Assembly (NCBI RefSeq): GCF_011045025.1
Contig: NZ_JAAKZX010000004.1
Coordinates: forward strand, 1 to 64,000
Direction of reading: 5' to 3'
Source: Streptomyces ureilyticus
Lineage (GTDB): Bacteria; Actinomycetota; Actinomycetes; Streptomycetales; Streptomycetaceae
Length of the DNA: 64,000 nucleotides
Each line of letters starts with the position of its first letter. Position 1 is the stretch's first letter. Positions 9,211 through 17,040 of this stretch are shown here, piece after piece. The notes beneath the pieces were generated by a model. That model saw nothing but the letters and a program-made list of their open reading frames with translations. It searched no databases and was not told where the DNA came from. A program made the position numbers and the translations under genes.

Positions 9211-9576
9211 TCAGGCCGTGGCGCCGGACATCGCGCGGCAGGTCTGCGCACAGCGGCGACACGCCTCGGCGCAGCGCATCATCTGCGCGTCGTCCGGCAT
9301 CGCCATACACGCCTCCGCGCACATCTCGCACGCCCGCGCGCACATGGCGCACATCTCGGCCGACATCGGCGACCTGCGCATCATCATGTCCGCGCACATA
9401 CGCGTCATCTCGGAGCAGTCGATGAGCGCGCGCATGATCTGCATCTGGGCCTGGCCGCCCATCTGCATGCAGGTGCTCATGGTCTCCTCGCACACGTTGT
9501 GGCATGACATGCACGCCTCGACGCAGTCCTGCATCTCCTTGCTCATCGGGCTCATGGTCTCGGGCTGCTGCTGCAT
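9211..9576 (-). CDS. Four-helix bundle copper-binding protein (Csp-like)
   Basis: A 121-residue protein with 16 cysteines and many methionines in helical spacing (CVEACMSCHNVC, CAMCARACEMCAEAC, CAEACRRCAQTC). This is the pattern of Csp-type four-helix bundles, in which the Cys side chains line the core and store Cu(I). No signal peptide is visible, so a cytosolic form is likely. The ATG at 9576 follows AGGAGG closely, a strong ribosome site, and a longer upstream frame has no comparable site. There is no copper exporter or CsoR-type regulator beside it. Confidence 0.85.
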   Translation of the reverse strand: MQQQPETMSPMSKEMQDCVEACMSCHNVCEETMSTCMQMGGQAQMQIMRALIDCSEMTRMCADMMMRRSPMSAEMCAMCARACEMCAEACMAMPDDAQMMRCAEACRRCAQTCRAMSGATA

Positions 9577-9723
9577 GGCTCCTCCTAGAGGGGTCGGGGT
9601 CCCAAGGGCGGGTCCCCATGCCCTTCCGTGGTACGCCTGCCGCCCACCGCGCGCCATCCGGCGGACGCCACCAATCCACCACAAAGCCCGCCAAGGCCCC
9701 TCAAGAGCACACTTGCCGCGAAG

Positions 9724-10140
9724 TCACTCCTTGCGGGGCTGGTTGAAACGCAGCATGTTGCCGGCGGGGTCGCGGAACGCGCAGTCGCGGACGCCGTACG
9801 GCTGGTCCATCGGCTCCTGCAGCACCTCGCCGCCCGCGGAGCTGATGCGTTCGAAGGCGGCGTCGACGTCGTCCGTCACGAAGATGACGCCGCGCAGCAG
9901 GCCCTTGGCCATCAGCTCCGCCAGGGCCTGTTTGTCGGCCGGTGAGGTGCTCGGGTCGGCGGCGGCCGGCTCCAGGACGATGTTCACGTCCGGCTGGGTG
10001 GGCGAGCCGACGGTCACCCAGCGCATCCCCTCGAAGCCGACGTCATTGCGTACTTCGAGGCCGAGTACGTCGCGGTAGAAGGCGATCGCCTTGTCGTGGT
10101 CGTCGACGGAGATGAAGCATGTGGAGAGTTTGATGTCCAT
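9724..10140 (-). CDS. VOC (glyoxalase/bleomycin-resistance) superfamily protein
   Basis: A 138-residue VOC-fold protein built of two beta-alpha-beta-beta-beta modules (ISVDDHDKAIAFYRDVLGLEV in part, then GVIFVTDDVDAAFERI). Members include lyases, dioxygenases and resistance proteins, and the substrate cannot be inferred. ATG at 10140 lies 10 bases after the AraC-type gene's stop, so the two should be cotranscribed with the regulator first. AraC-VOC pairs are common in Streptomyces and the regulator probably controls this gene. Confidence 0.8.
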   Translation of the reverse strand: MDIKLSTCFISVDDHDKAIAFYRDVLGLEVRNDVGFEGMRWVTVGSPTQPDVNIVLEPAAADPSTSPADKQALAELMAKGLLRGVIFVTDDVDAAFERISSAGGEVLQEPMDQPYGVRDCAFRDPAGNMLRFNQPRKE

Positions 10141-10150
10141 GCCGTTCACG

Positions 10151-10579
10151 CTACGACCGGGCGGCTGGGGGCGCTTCTCCATTCCTGACCGGTCGTGTGT
10201 GGATCTTGGCGATGCAGGCCGGGATGGCCGCGCCGTCGTCATGGTTACGGGCCCGGTAGGCGCTCGGGCTCTCCCCGACCAGCTCGCTGAAGCGCGAGCT
10301 GAACGACCCCAGCGACGTACAGCCGACCGCGAAGCAGACCTCAGTCACCGAGAGGTCGCCGCGCCGCAGCAGCGCCTTGGCCCGCTCGATACGGCGGGTC
10401 ATCAGATAGCTGTACGGGGTCTCCCCATAGGCGGCGCGGAAGCTGCGGGAGAAGTGGCCCGCCGACATCAGGGCGTCCCGCGCCAGCGCCGGGACGTCGA
10501 GCGGCTCGGCGTAGTCACGGTCTATACGGTCGCGGGCCCGCCGCAGCCGTACGAGGTCGTCGAGATCCGGCCGTTTCAC
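10151..10579 (-). CDS. AraC-family transcriptional regulator, DNA-binding domain only
   Basis: A 142-residue protein consisting essentially of the AraC/XylS double helix-turn-helix (VPALARDALMSAGHFSRSFR, then VTEVCFAVGCTSLGSFSSRF, ending in the conserved F..LVGESPSAYR). The sensor domain of larger AraC proteins is absent, so ligand response, if any, must come from elsewhere. The start is GTG with only a weak Shine-Dalgarno. It is first in a two-gene unit with the VOC gene and divergent from the UvrA-like gene across 239 bases. Confidence 0.85.
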   Translation of the reverse strand: MKRPDLDDLVRLRRARDRIDRDYAEPLDVPALARDALMSAGHFSRSFRAAYGETPYSYLMTRRIERAKALLRRGDLSVTEVCFAVGCTSLGSFSSRFSELVGESPSAYRARNHDDGAAIPACIAKIHTRPVRNGEAPPAARS

Positions 10580-10818
10580 CCGGTCAGTTTCCCATGGTGG
10601 GCGGCCGGACCGGTCAGGAATCGAGAAGCGCGGGAGGCCGGGCCGCTCATAGCCTGTGGATTACGGCGAACCGTTGCCGTGCACAGCGCCGACGAAGTAG
10701 AACCAGACGTACTGCCAGAAAGCCGATCAGATCGAGCCGGGGCGACGCCGACCGGGACCACGCCGGCGGCCGCCCAGCAGAAGCCCCTCTCAGGGGTCCA
10801 ACAGAAGACGGAGACACG

Positions 10819-13209
10819 ATGAACAGGGCCACAAGCACGGGCACGCAGTCGCCTGCGCCGCACGTCGCCGACAGCCACGATCTGATCCGCGTGCACGGCG
10901 CGCGCGAGAACAACCTCAAGGACATCAGCGTCGAGCTCCCCAAGCGCCGGCTGACGGTGTTCACCGGCGTCTCCGGCTCGGGCAAGAGCTCCCTGGTGTT
11001 CGCCACGATCGCCGCCGAGTCCCAGCGGATGATCAACGAGACGTACAGCGCCTTCCTCCAGGGCTTCATGCCGAACCTGGCCCGCCCCGACGTCGACATA
11101 CTCGACGGCCTCACCACCGCGATCATCGTCGACCAGGAGCGAATGGGCGCCAACTCCCGCTCCACGGTCGGCACCGCCACCGACGCCAACGCCCTGCTGC
11201 GCATCCTGTTCAGCCGGCTCGGCAAGCCGCACATCGGCTCGCCCCAGGCCTTCTCCTTCAACGTCGCCTCGATCAGCGGGAAGGGCGCGGTCACGCTCGA
11301 GACCAGTACCGGCAAGAAAGTGGAGCGGCGGAGCTTCTCGATCACCGGCGGCATGTGCCCGAAATGCGAGGGCACGGGCCGGGTCACCGACTTCGACCTG
11401 ACCGCGATGTACGACGACAGCAAGTCGCTGAACGAAGGCCCGTTCAAGGTTCCCGGCTACAGCGCCGACGGCTGGTACGGCCGTATCTACAGCGGCTGCG
11501 GCTTCTTCGACCCGGACAAGCCGATCCGCGAGTTCACCGAGCGCGAGCTGCACGACCTGCTCTACAAGGAGCCGACCAAGATCAAGGTCGAGGGCATCAA
11601 CCTGACGTACGAAGGCCTGATCACGAAGCTGCAGAAGTCGATGCTGTCCAAGGACCGGGAGGCGATGCAGCCGCACATCCGGGCCTTCGTGGACCGGGCG
11701 GTCACCTTCACCGCCTGCCCCGAGTGCGACGGCACCCGGCTCAGCGAGGCGACCCGGTCGTCGAAGATCAAGGGGATCAGCATCGCCGACGCCTGCGCGA
11801 TGCAGATCAACGACCTGGCCAAGTGGGTGGGCGGCCTCGACGAACCGTCGGTGGCGCCGCTGCTCGGCACGCTGCGGCACACCCTCGACTCGTTCGTGGA
11901 GATCGGCCTCGGCTACCTCTCGCTCGACCGTCCCGCGGGCACGCTGTCGGGCGGCGAGGCCCAGCGTACGAAGATGATCCGCCACCTCGGCTCCTCGCTC
12001 ACGGACGTCACGTACGTCTTCGACGAGCCCACCATCGGCCTGCACCCGCACGACATCCAGCGAATGAACAACCTGCTGCTGCGGCTGCGGGACAAGGGCA
12101 ACACCGTGCTCGTCGTGGAGCACAAGCCGGAGACGATCGCGATCGCCGACCACGTCGTCGACCTCGGCCCCGGCGCCGGCACGGCGGGCGGCACCGTCTG
12201 CTTCGAGGGCACCGTCGAGGGGCTGCGCGGCAGCGACACCATCACCGGCCGCCATCTCGACGACCGGGCCACCCTCAAGAAGACGGTCCGCAAGCCCACC
12301 GGCGCGCTGGAGATCCGCGGCGCGACGGCGAACAACCTGCAGAACGTCGACGTCGACATCCCGCTCGGCGTACTGACCGTCGTGACCGGCGTCGCCGGCT
12401 CCGGCAAGAGTTCACTGGTGCACGGCTCGATCCCGGCCGGCGCGGGCGTGGTGTCGATCGACCAGGGCGCGATCAAGGGCTCGCGGCGCAGCAACCCGGC
12501 GACGTACACCGGCCTGCTCGACCCGATCCGCAAGGCTTTCGCCAAGGCCAACGGTGTGAAACCGGCCCTGTTCAGCTCCAACTCCGAGGGCGCCTGCCCG
12601 ACTTGCAACGGCGCCGGCGTCATCTACACCGAGCTGGGCGTGATGGCCACCGTCGCCACCCCCTGCGAGGAGTGCGAGGGCAAGCGGTTCCAGGCCTCGG
12701 TCCTCGAGTACCGCCTCGGCGGGCGCGACATCAGCGAAGTCCTCGCCATGCCGGTGACCGAGGCCGAGGAGTTCTTCGGCTCCGGCGAGGCCCGTACGCC
12801 GGCCGCCCACAAGATCCTCGACCGCCTGGCCGACGTAGGCCTCGGCTACCTCACCCTCGGCCAGCCCCTCACCACCCTCTCCGGCGGCGAACGCCAGCGC
12901 CTCAAGCTGGCCACCCACATGTCCGAGAAGGGCGGCACCTACATCCTGGACGAGCCCACCACCGGCCTCCACCTCGCCGACGTCGAGCAACTCCTCGGCC
13001 TCCTCGACCGCCTCGTCGACTCCGGCAAGTCGGTCATCGTCATCGAACACCACCAGGCGGTCATGGCCCACGCAGACTGGATCATCGACCTGGGGCCGGG
13101 CGCGGGGCATGACGGCGGCAGGGTTGTGTTCGAGGGGACGCCGGCTGATTTGGTCGCGGCGCGGTCGACTCTTACGGGGGAGCATCTGGCGGAGTATGTG
13201 GGCGGCTGA
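10819..13209 (+). CDS. UvrA-like ABC ATPase (class lacking the UvrB-binding insert)
   Basis: A 796-residue tandem ABC protein of the UvrA family. Walker A is at 50-58 (GVSGSGKSS) with a second copy GVAGSGKSS. Signatures are LSGGEAQR and LSGGERQR. Zinc-type cysteine pairs are present (CPKCEGTG, CPECDGTR, CPTCNGAG, CEECEGKR). True UvrA is about 950-1000 residues. The shortfall fits the class without the UvrB-interaction domain, which includes DrrC-type self-resistance proteins. A DNA-binding role in drug or damage tolerance is likely, and canonical excision repair is not. ATG at 10819 follows ACGGAG. A small CCCCT/AGGGG hairpin sits in the leader. Confidence 0.85.
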   Translation: MNRATSTGTQSPAPHVADSHDLIRVHGARENNLKDISVELPKRRLTVFTGVSGSGKSSLVFATIAAESQRMINETYSAFLQGFMPNLARPDVDILDGLTTAIIVDQERMGANSRSTVGTATDANALLRILFSRLGKPHIGSPQAFSFNVASISGKGAVTLETSTGKKVERRSFSITGGMCPKCEGTGRVTDFDLTAMYDDSKSLNEGPFKVPGYSADGWYGRIYSGCGFFDPDKPIREFTERELHDLLYKEPTKIKVEGINLTYEGLITKLQKSMLSKDREAMQPHIRAFVDRAVTFTACPECDGTRLSEATRSSKIKGISIADACAMQINDLAKWVGGLDEPSVAPLLGTLRHTLDSFVEIGLGYLSLDRPAGTLSGGEAQRTKMIRHLGSSLTDVTYVFDEPTIGLHPHDIQRMNNLLLRLRDKGNTVLVVEHKPETIAIADHVVDLGPGAGTAGGTVCFEGTVEGLRGSDTITGRHLDDRATLKKTVRKPTGALEIRGATANNLQNVDVDIPLGVLTVVTGVAGSGKSSLVHGSIPAGAGVVSIDQGAIKGSRRSNPATYTGLLDPIRKAFAKANGVKPALFSSNSEGACPTCNGAGVIYTELGVMATVATPCEECEGKRFQASVLEYRLGGRDISEVLAMPVTEAEEFFGSGEARTPAAHKILDRLADVGLGYLTLGQPLTTLSGGERQRLKLATHMSEKGGTYILDEPTTGLHLADVEQLLGLLDRLVDSGKSVIVIEHHQAVMAHADWIIDLGPGAGHDGGRVVFEGTPADLVAARSTLTGEHLAEYVGG

Positions 13210-13222
13210 AGCATCCCCTACC

Positions 13223-13274
13223 GTCAACGCAAGTTGACAACCCCATAGTGTCAATCTAGGTTGGCACTATGGGG
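13223..13274 (+). promoter_or_regulatory. Palindrome-embedded, apparently leaderless promoter of the DUF998 gene
   Basis: TTGACA (13234-13239) and TAGGTT (13257-13262) are separated by 17 bases, an excellent housekeeping-sigma promoter. The expected start of transcription falls at the ATG (13269), so the mRNA should be leaderless, and no Shine-Dalgarno is present. Two palindromes overlap it: GTCAAC-GCAA-GTTGAC (13223-13238) covering the -35, and CCCCATAGTG/CACTATGGGG (13241-13250 and 13265-13274) enclosing the -10 and start codon. This is the geometry of repressor operators, but the regulator is unknown. Confidence 0.65.
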
Positions 13275-13880
13275 AATCAATTACTGCTGGCCTGCGGGGT
13301 ACTTGCCGGTCCCCTCTTCACCGCCACGTATCTACTGGCAGGCGCCACACGGGCGGACTACAAGTCGCTGCGCCATCCCATCAGTTCGCTCACCCTCGGC
13401 CACGCGAGGTGGGCGCAGACGGTCAACTTCCTATGCACGGGCTTGCTGTCGCTGGCTTCCGCCGCAGGCCTGTGGCAGGTCGGACCTTCCCGCTGGGGCG
13501 CGCTACTGATCGGCGTATGGGGCATCGGCCTGCTGGGCGCGGGCACCTTCCGGACCGACCCCGTGCGCGGCTACCCTCCCGACACTCCCGATCAACTCCT
13601 GCGGCCCACCCGCGCCGGAACTCTGCACGACCTACTCTCCCTCATCGCCTTCCTGGCCCTTGTCGCGGCCTGCCTCGTACTCGCCTCACAAGGCTCACTG
13701 GGGTGGACCATCTACTCGATCACCAGCGCGGTGCTCTTCGCGGCGACCATGATCCTGGCCAACGCCGCGTTCAGCCATAGCCAACGCCTGGCCGGCGTCG
13801 GCGGACTGATCCAGCGCGTCTCCATCACGGTCGGCTGGACCTGGCTAGCCGTGCTCGCCGTACGGACTTTGCACGCCTGA
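13269..13880 (+). CDS. DUF998 family membrane protein
   Basis: A 203-residue polytopic membrane protein with about six hydrophobic segments and the DUF998 landmarks HPISSLTLG near the N-terminus and FRTDPVRGYPP in the middle. Its biochemical function is unknown. Codon 5 is TTA, the rare leucine codon read by the bldA tRNA in Streptomyces, so translation may be tied to development. The promoter lies directly upstream within two palindromes. It is a single gene with no operon partner. Confidence 0.85.
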   Translation: MGNQLLLACGVLAGPLFTATYLLAGATRADYKSLRHPISSLTLGHARWAQTVNFLCTGLLSLASAAGLWQVGPSRWGALLIGVWGIGLLGAGTFRTDPVRGYPPDTPDQLLRPTRAGTLHDLLSLIAFLALVAACLVLASQGSLGWTIYSITSAVLFAATMILANAAFSHSQRLAGVGGLIQRVSITVGWTWLAVLAVRTLHA

Positions 13881-14083
13881 CAGCCCCTCGCCGTCGTCAG
13901 TGTCAGCACGCGAGCCTGCCAGAACAGGGCGCGGGGTGGTACGGGACAACTCTGAGACTCAGGGCGGATTGCACGGTTTCCTGTTCCGTCAACCGTGATC
14001 GCTTGACCTGCGTGGCCTGGCCTCGGCAGCATCAACTCTGATGCGGGGTAGGGGCAGCAGCACGGGAGAGGGGAACCCGGACC

Positions 14084-14275
14084 ATGAAGGTCACCAAGCT
14101 GGTCAGCACGTGCGACATCAAGGATTGCCCGACGATCTATGCGACGGATCGCGGCACGCTCTTGGTCCAGGGGGAGACTCCGACCGACCACTGGCTGCAG
14201 ATTCCCGCTCACGAGACCCTGGTCGAGATCCCGATGGAACTGATCCAGAAGGCCATCCGTGACAACCTCATCTAG
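14084..14275 (+). CDS. Small conserved protein, first gene of the DUF6879/XRE unit
   Basis: A 63-residue protein (MKVTKLVSTCDIKDCPTIYA...) with a Cys pair in its first 15 residues and an acidic, hydrophobic C-terminal helix. I do not know a function. Its stop lies inside the start of the DUF6879 gene (17-base overlap), so the two are translationally coupled. Small proteins of this type commonly precede DUF6879 genes in Streptomyces, which suggests they work together. The ribosome site is AGAGGGGAAC just upstream. A candidate TTGACC/CAGCAT promoter lies at 14003-14032. Confidence 0.7.
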   Translation: MKVTKLVSTCDIKDCPTIYATDRGTLLVQGETPTDHWLQIPAHETLVEIPMELIQKAIRDNLI

Positions 14276-14783
14276 GAATCTTGGCGATCTGTTCGACACG
14301 TTCCAGCGTGAGGCGTTCCGGCTCGAAACCCTCGACGACTACAGCAGGTCCGGGAACGTCGATGCCTATCACGCGTTCCTGGCCGGGGAGCCGCAGCCGG
14401 ACGACTACAACGCGGGCTGGGTCGAAGAGCTCCGCACACACACCGGAAATGGGAAAAGGATCTACCGGGTTCACGTTCTGCGCCGCCCGCTTACGCACTA
14501 CCTGAGGTTCGAACTCGGGTGGGGATACCAGAAGAACATGTCCGGAGGCGAGGAGTTCTTCATTCTCGACATCACCGACAGTCCCAACCCCCTGGAGAAC
14601 GTTCCAGACTTCTGGCTCTTCGACTCCAACTCGGTAGCCGTGATGAACTACGACGGCACCGGAAAGTTCGCCGGCTCGGAAGTCCTGCTCTCAGCCCGAG
14701 CAGCGGAATTCACTCGGTACCGTGACACGGCACTCGCCCACGCGGAGCCGTTCCCCGATTGGTGGGCCAAGTACGGGGCGTGA
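14259..14783 (+). CDS. DUF6879 family protein
   Basis: A 174-residue cytosolic protein with the DUF6879 pattern: FDTFQREAFRLETLDDY near the N-terminus, then KRIYRVHVLRRPLTHYLRFELGWGY and FWLFDSNSVAVMNYD. The activity is not established. Genes of this family usually sit next to XRE/DUF5753 regulators, as here. The GTG start overlaps the preceding gene and the TGA overlaps the GTG of the regulator by four bases, so the three genes form a tight unit. Local codon use is less GC-biased than in the housekeeping genes, in keeping with an accessory island. Confidence 0.75.
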   Translation: MTTSSRNLGDLFDTFQREAFRLETLDDYSRSGNVDAYHAFLAGEPQPDDYNAGWVEELRTHTGNGKRIYRVHVLRRPLTHYLRFELGWGYQKNMSGGEEFFILDITDSPNPLENVPDFWLFDSNSVAVMNYDGTGKFAGSEVLLSARAAEFTRYRDTALAHAEPFPDWWAKYGA

Positions 14784-15610
14784 ACAGAGCACAGCTTGGG
14801 GCCGCGCTGCGGGCGCTTCGCCAGGCGTCCGGAAAGGAAGCCAAGGCAGTAGCCCGTAGCGCACTCATGTCTCCGTCCAAGCTGTCTAAGATCGAAAACG
14901 CGAAACTGGCGCCGAGCACAATGGACGTCGAGCGCATCCTCACAGCCATCGGTGTCTCGGACGAGGTCAAAGCGGAGTACACCGACGCCGCCCGCGCATC
15001 GGCGACAGAAGCGACAGCATGGCGGCTCCTGAAGCGCACCGGCGTCCACAAGGGCCAGCAAGCCGCCAAGGCCCTTGAGTCGCAGATGTCCATGCTGCGA
15101 CTGTTCCAGCCCGCACTGGTGCCGGGATTGCTTCAGACGCCGGAGTACATCCGGGCTGTCCTCCAACGCCACAGCCTCAGCGAGGACTCTCTCTCCCGAA
15201 CAATCAATGGCAGGCTTGAGCGTCAAGCGGTGCTCTACGACACCACCAAGTCGCTGCGATTCGTCATCACCGAACCGGTCCTACGGTGGCGCATTGTCCC
15301 GCCGCAGATGATGGCGGCACAACTCGACCGCATCGTTTCCATATCCCGCCTGTCTCATGTGGACATTCGAATAGTTCCATTGGGGATTCAGCAGCACGAC
15401 ATTGCGAATCATGCGTTCGTCATCCGCGACGAGCGAATGGTCACGGTCGAGACCGTCCACGCTGAGGTAGTCGTGACGGACCCCAGAGACGTATGTCTCT
15501 ACGCAGAGAAATTCGGCGGTTTCGAACGGGCAGCGGTGTCCGGTGACACCATGCGGAACCTGGTCGAGGGCATCCGCGACGAATTCTTGCAGGAACAAGA
15601 AACAGGCTAG
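14780..15610 (+). CDS. XRE-family regulator with DUF5753 (WhiJ-like)
   Basis: A 276-residue protein. An N-terminal Cro/C1-type helix-turn-helix (about 1-60, with ARSALMSPSKLSKIENAKL as recognition part) is joined to the DUF5753 domain, recognised by VPGLLQTPEYIRAVL, a region ending W-R-I-V, and the C-terminal HVDIRIVPLG. This is the architecture of Streptomyces WhiJ-like developmental regulators, which typically act with DUF397 proteins encoded nearby. A DUF397 gene lies 600 bases downstream. The GTG start overlaps the upstream TGA by four bases. Confidence 0.85.
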   Translation: MNRAQLGAALRALRQASGKEAKAVARSALMSPSKLSKIENAKLAPSTMDVERILTAIGVSDEVKAEYTDAARASATEATAWRLLKRTGVHKGQQAAKALESQMSMLRLFQPALVPGLLQTPEYIRAVLQRHSLSEDSLSRTINGRLERQAVLYDTTKSLRFVITEPVLRWRIVPPQMMAAQLDRIVSISRLSHVDIRIVPLGIQQHDIANHAFVIRDERMVTVETVHAEVVVTDPRDVCLYAEKFGGFERAAVSGDTMRNLVEGIRDEFLQEQETG

Positions 15611-15642
15611 AACCGCATCCGTGGCCCACTCAAGATAGCGCC

Positions 15643-15855
15643 ATGGAAAGCGAAGAGAGAACTTCCGATCCTGAAACCCGGACCACGGCAGGTACGTGCT
15701 TGTCGGAGCCGCACTATGAGCCGTCGCCCAATCCCGGTTGCTCTGTCTGCCTGTCCTTCGCGGTGGCCCGCGACAACGCCCGTTCCAGGATGGACTACAG
15801 CGCTGTATCCGACGCCAACGTAAGGATGCGCAGGCACCAGGCAGAGGCGCACTGA
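15643..15855 (+). CDS. Small Cys-containing protein
   Basis: A 70-residue protein with spaced cysteines (TCLSE...NPGCSVCLSF) and a C-terminal VSDANVRMRRH motif. The pattern recurs in small Streptomyces proteins near XRE/DUF397 genes, though I know no function for it. It follows the regulator by 32 bases on the same strand. Its TGA shares bases with the ATG of the next, broken reading frame (TGATG), which implies that the two were once translationally coupled. Confidence 0.6.
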   Translation: MESEERTSDPETRTTAGTCLSEPHYEPSPNPGCSVCLSFAVARDNARSRMDYSAVSDANVRMRRHQAEAH

Positions 15856-16109
15856 TGGACATGCAGACGTAGCGGGACAGTCGCAGCCGGGCGGACAACG
15901 CCACCGACGCACTACGTGAAGCTCTGGCCGCACTCGGCATTCCTGAGCGTGTGCAGCGGCACCTGCGGCCGATGGTCACCCATCACGGCACTCCGCTCGT
16001 GCACATAGGCATGCTCCAGGCCGAGCACGTCGAGCAGATAGCGGAAGCCCTTCGTGTCGCGGCCGGGTCGCGGAATCTGACGGCCGCCTCCCAGAAAGCC
16101 GGGTCGTAA
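15855..16109 (+). pseudogene. Small gene interrupted by an in-frame TAG at codon 6
   Basis: From ATG 15855 the frame reads MDMQT, then TAG (15870-15872), then continues openly to TAA 16107-16109 as ...ADNATDALREALAALGIPERVQRHLRPMV... and IGMLQAEHVEQIAEALRVAAG, a well-formed alpha-helical sequence of about 78 residues. The start is coupled to the preceding stop, so the intact form should be an 84-codon gene. One base change (such as CAG to TAG) would explain the break. A shorter product could start at the in-frame GTG 15951, but it has no clear ribosome site. Function unknown. Confidence 0.55.
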
Positions 16110-16209
16110 CTCCGCACATCCGACGCCTGCCTCTTCTCCCATGAACTCCCGCCCTCGTGGCGGCGGCGGTCAGCCATGGCCGCGCTTAGTTGAGCAGGAA
16201 GGTGCAGCG

Positions 16210-16434
16210 ATGCAGAACGGAATCGACCTGTACGCGCTCGACATCGAGCGGACCTCGTTCGTGAAGGCGTGCGGCGGCCCCTGCACCGAAGGGTGCGTGA
16301 CCCTGGCCCGGATCGGTGACGGCTCCTGGGCCCTCGGTGACAGCAAGCGGCCGGACATCGAACCGCTGCGGTTCACCACGGAGGAACTGGACGCGGCGGG
16401 TATCGACCCGGCGCGGTTCGGCCTGTCGGTCTGA
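16210..16434 (+). CDS. DUF397 domain protein
   Basis: A 74-residue small acidic protein with the DUF397 layout: an S-F-V-K-A start, a central Cys segment (CGGPCTEGCVTLARI), G-S-W-A-L-G-D-S-K, then PLRFTTEELDAAG. DUF397 proteins accompany WhiJ-like XRE/DUF5753 regulators and are thought to bind and modulate them. The regulator at 14780-15610 is the obvious partner. ATG at 16210 follows AGGAAGG. A perfect 11-bp hairpin ends the transcription unit. Confidence 0.75.
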   Translation: MQNGIDLYALDIERTSFVKACGGPCTEGCVTLARIGDGSWALGDSKRPDIEPLRFTTEELDAAGIDPARFGLSV

Positions 16435-16444
16435 TCCTCCCCCT

Positions 16445-16484
16445 CCAGTCGGGCCGGCCCCTCCATCGGGTCGGGCCCGACTGG
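16445..16484 (+). terminator. Hairpin after the DUF397 gene
   Basis: CCAGTCGGGCC (16445-16455) and GGCCCGACTGG (16474-16484) form a perfect 11-bp stem, ten bases past the stop codon. No T-tract follows. It probably ends the small-gene island's main transcript. Confidence 0.7.
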
Positions 16485-16518
16485 TCCTTCGTCCCTTGAC
16501 ACCGAACGGGATCGACTG

Positions 16519-16986
16519 GTGCACCATCACGGGTATCTCTGGACCGGCCCGAAAGAGCGTTTCGACCACGAAGCCCTACGGCGGCCCCCGCACCCCGACC
16601 CACCTCCGGCCGGAAGCAAGCCGGAACTGATCCAGCGCTACCGCGAGGTGGCGGCGGAGTTCCCCACTTCGGATCTGCCGCCACTGGAAACGGCGTACTG
16701 GCTGATCAAGCCGCGCACCTTGGTTCGAGGTACCTGGGGAGACGCGAAGGAGGCAGCGGCATGGCTGGGGGAACAACTGGCCCAGTACGCACCCCGGTTC
16801 ACCTCCGAGAAGGACCGCGACACCACCCACCTGGCGCTACGCGTCAACGATGCCAAAGAGCGGCTGGGTTGGGGCGGTGACGTGTCACTCGGCTTCTACC
16901 TCGACCGCCCCTCGTATCTGTCCCTGGCTGTGGTGACCTGCTCCCCAAATCGCGCGGCCCCTGAACTGACGTGCCCTCTCGGATAA
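16519..16986 (+). CDS. Hypothetical protein
   Basis: A 155-residue protein not assigned to a family. It starts at GTG with VHHHGYLWTGPKERF and has a proline-rich segment (about 24-33), then a mixed helical region (ETAYWLIKPRTLVRGTWGDAKEAAAWLGEQL). The C-terminal part runs THLALRVNDAKERL and then YLDRPSYLSLAVVTCSPN. No membrane segment, signal peptide or metal motif is visible. It is the first gene after the DUF397 terminator and ends just before the next frame. Confidence 0.6.
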   Translation: MHHHGYLWTGPKERFDHEALRRPPHPDPPPAGSKPELIQRYREVAAEFPTSDLPPLETAYWLIKPRTLVRGTWGDAKEAAAWLGEQLAQYAPRFTSEKDRDTTHLALRVNDAKERLGWGGDVSLGFYLDRPSYLSLAVVTCSPNRAAPELTCPLG

Positions 16987-17040
16987 TTGAAGCAACGAGC
17001 GAACCGGCACCGGATGGCATCATGGGCGACGCAGTCGAGG

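Noticed and set aside
10151..10579. Truncated AraC regulator as a pseudogene
   Set aside because: Both helix-turn-helix motifs are intact and stand-alone AraC DNA-binding domains are common next to VOC genes.
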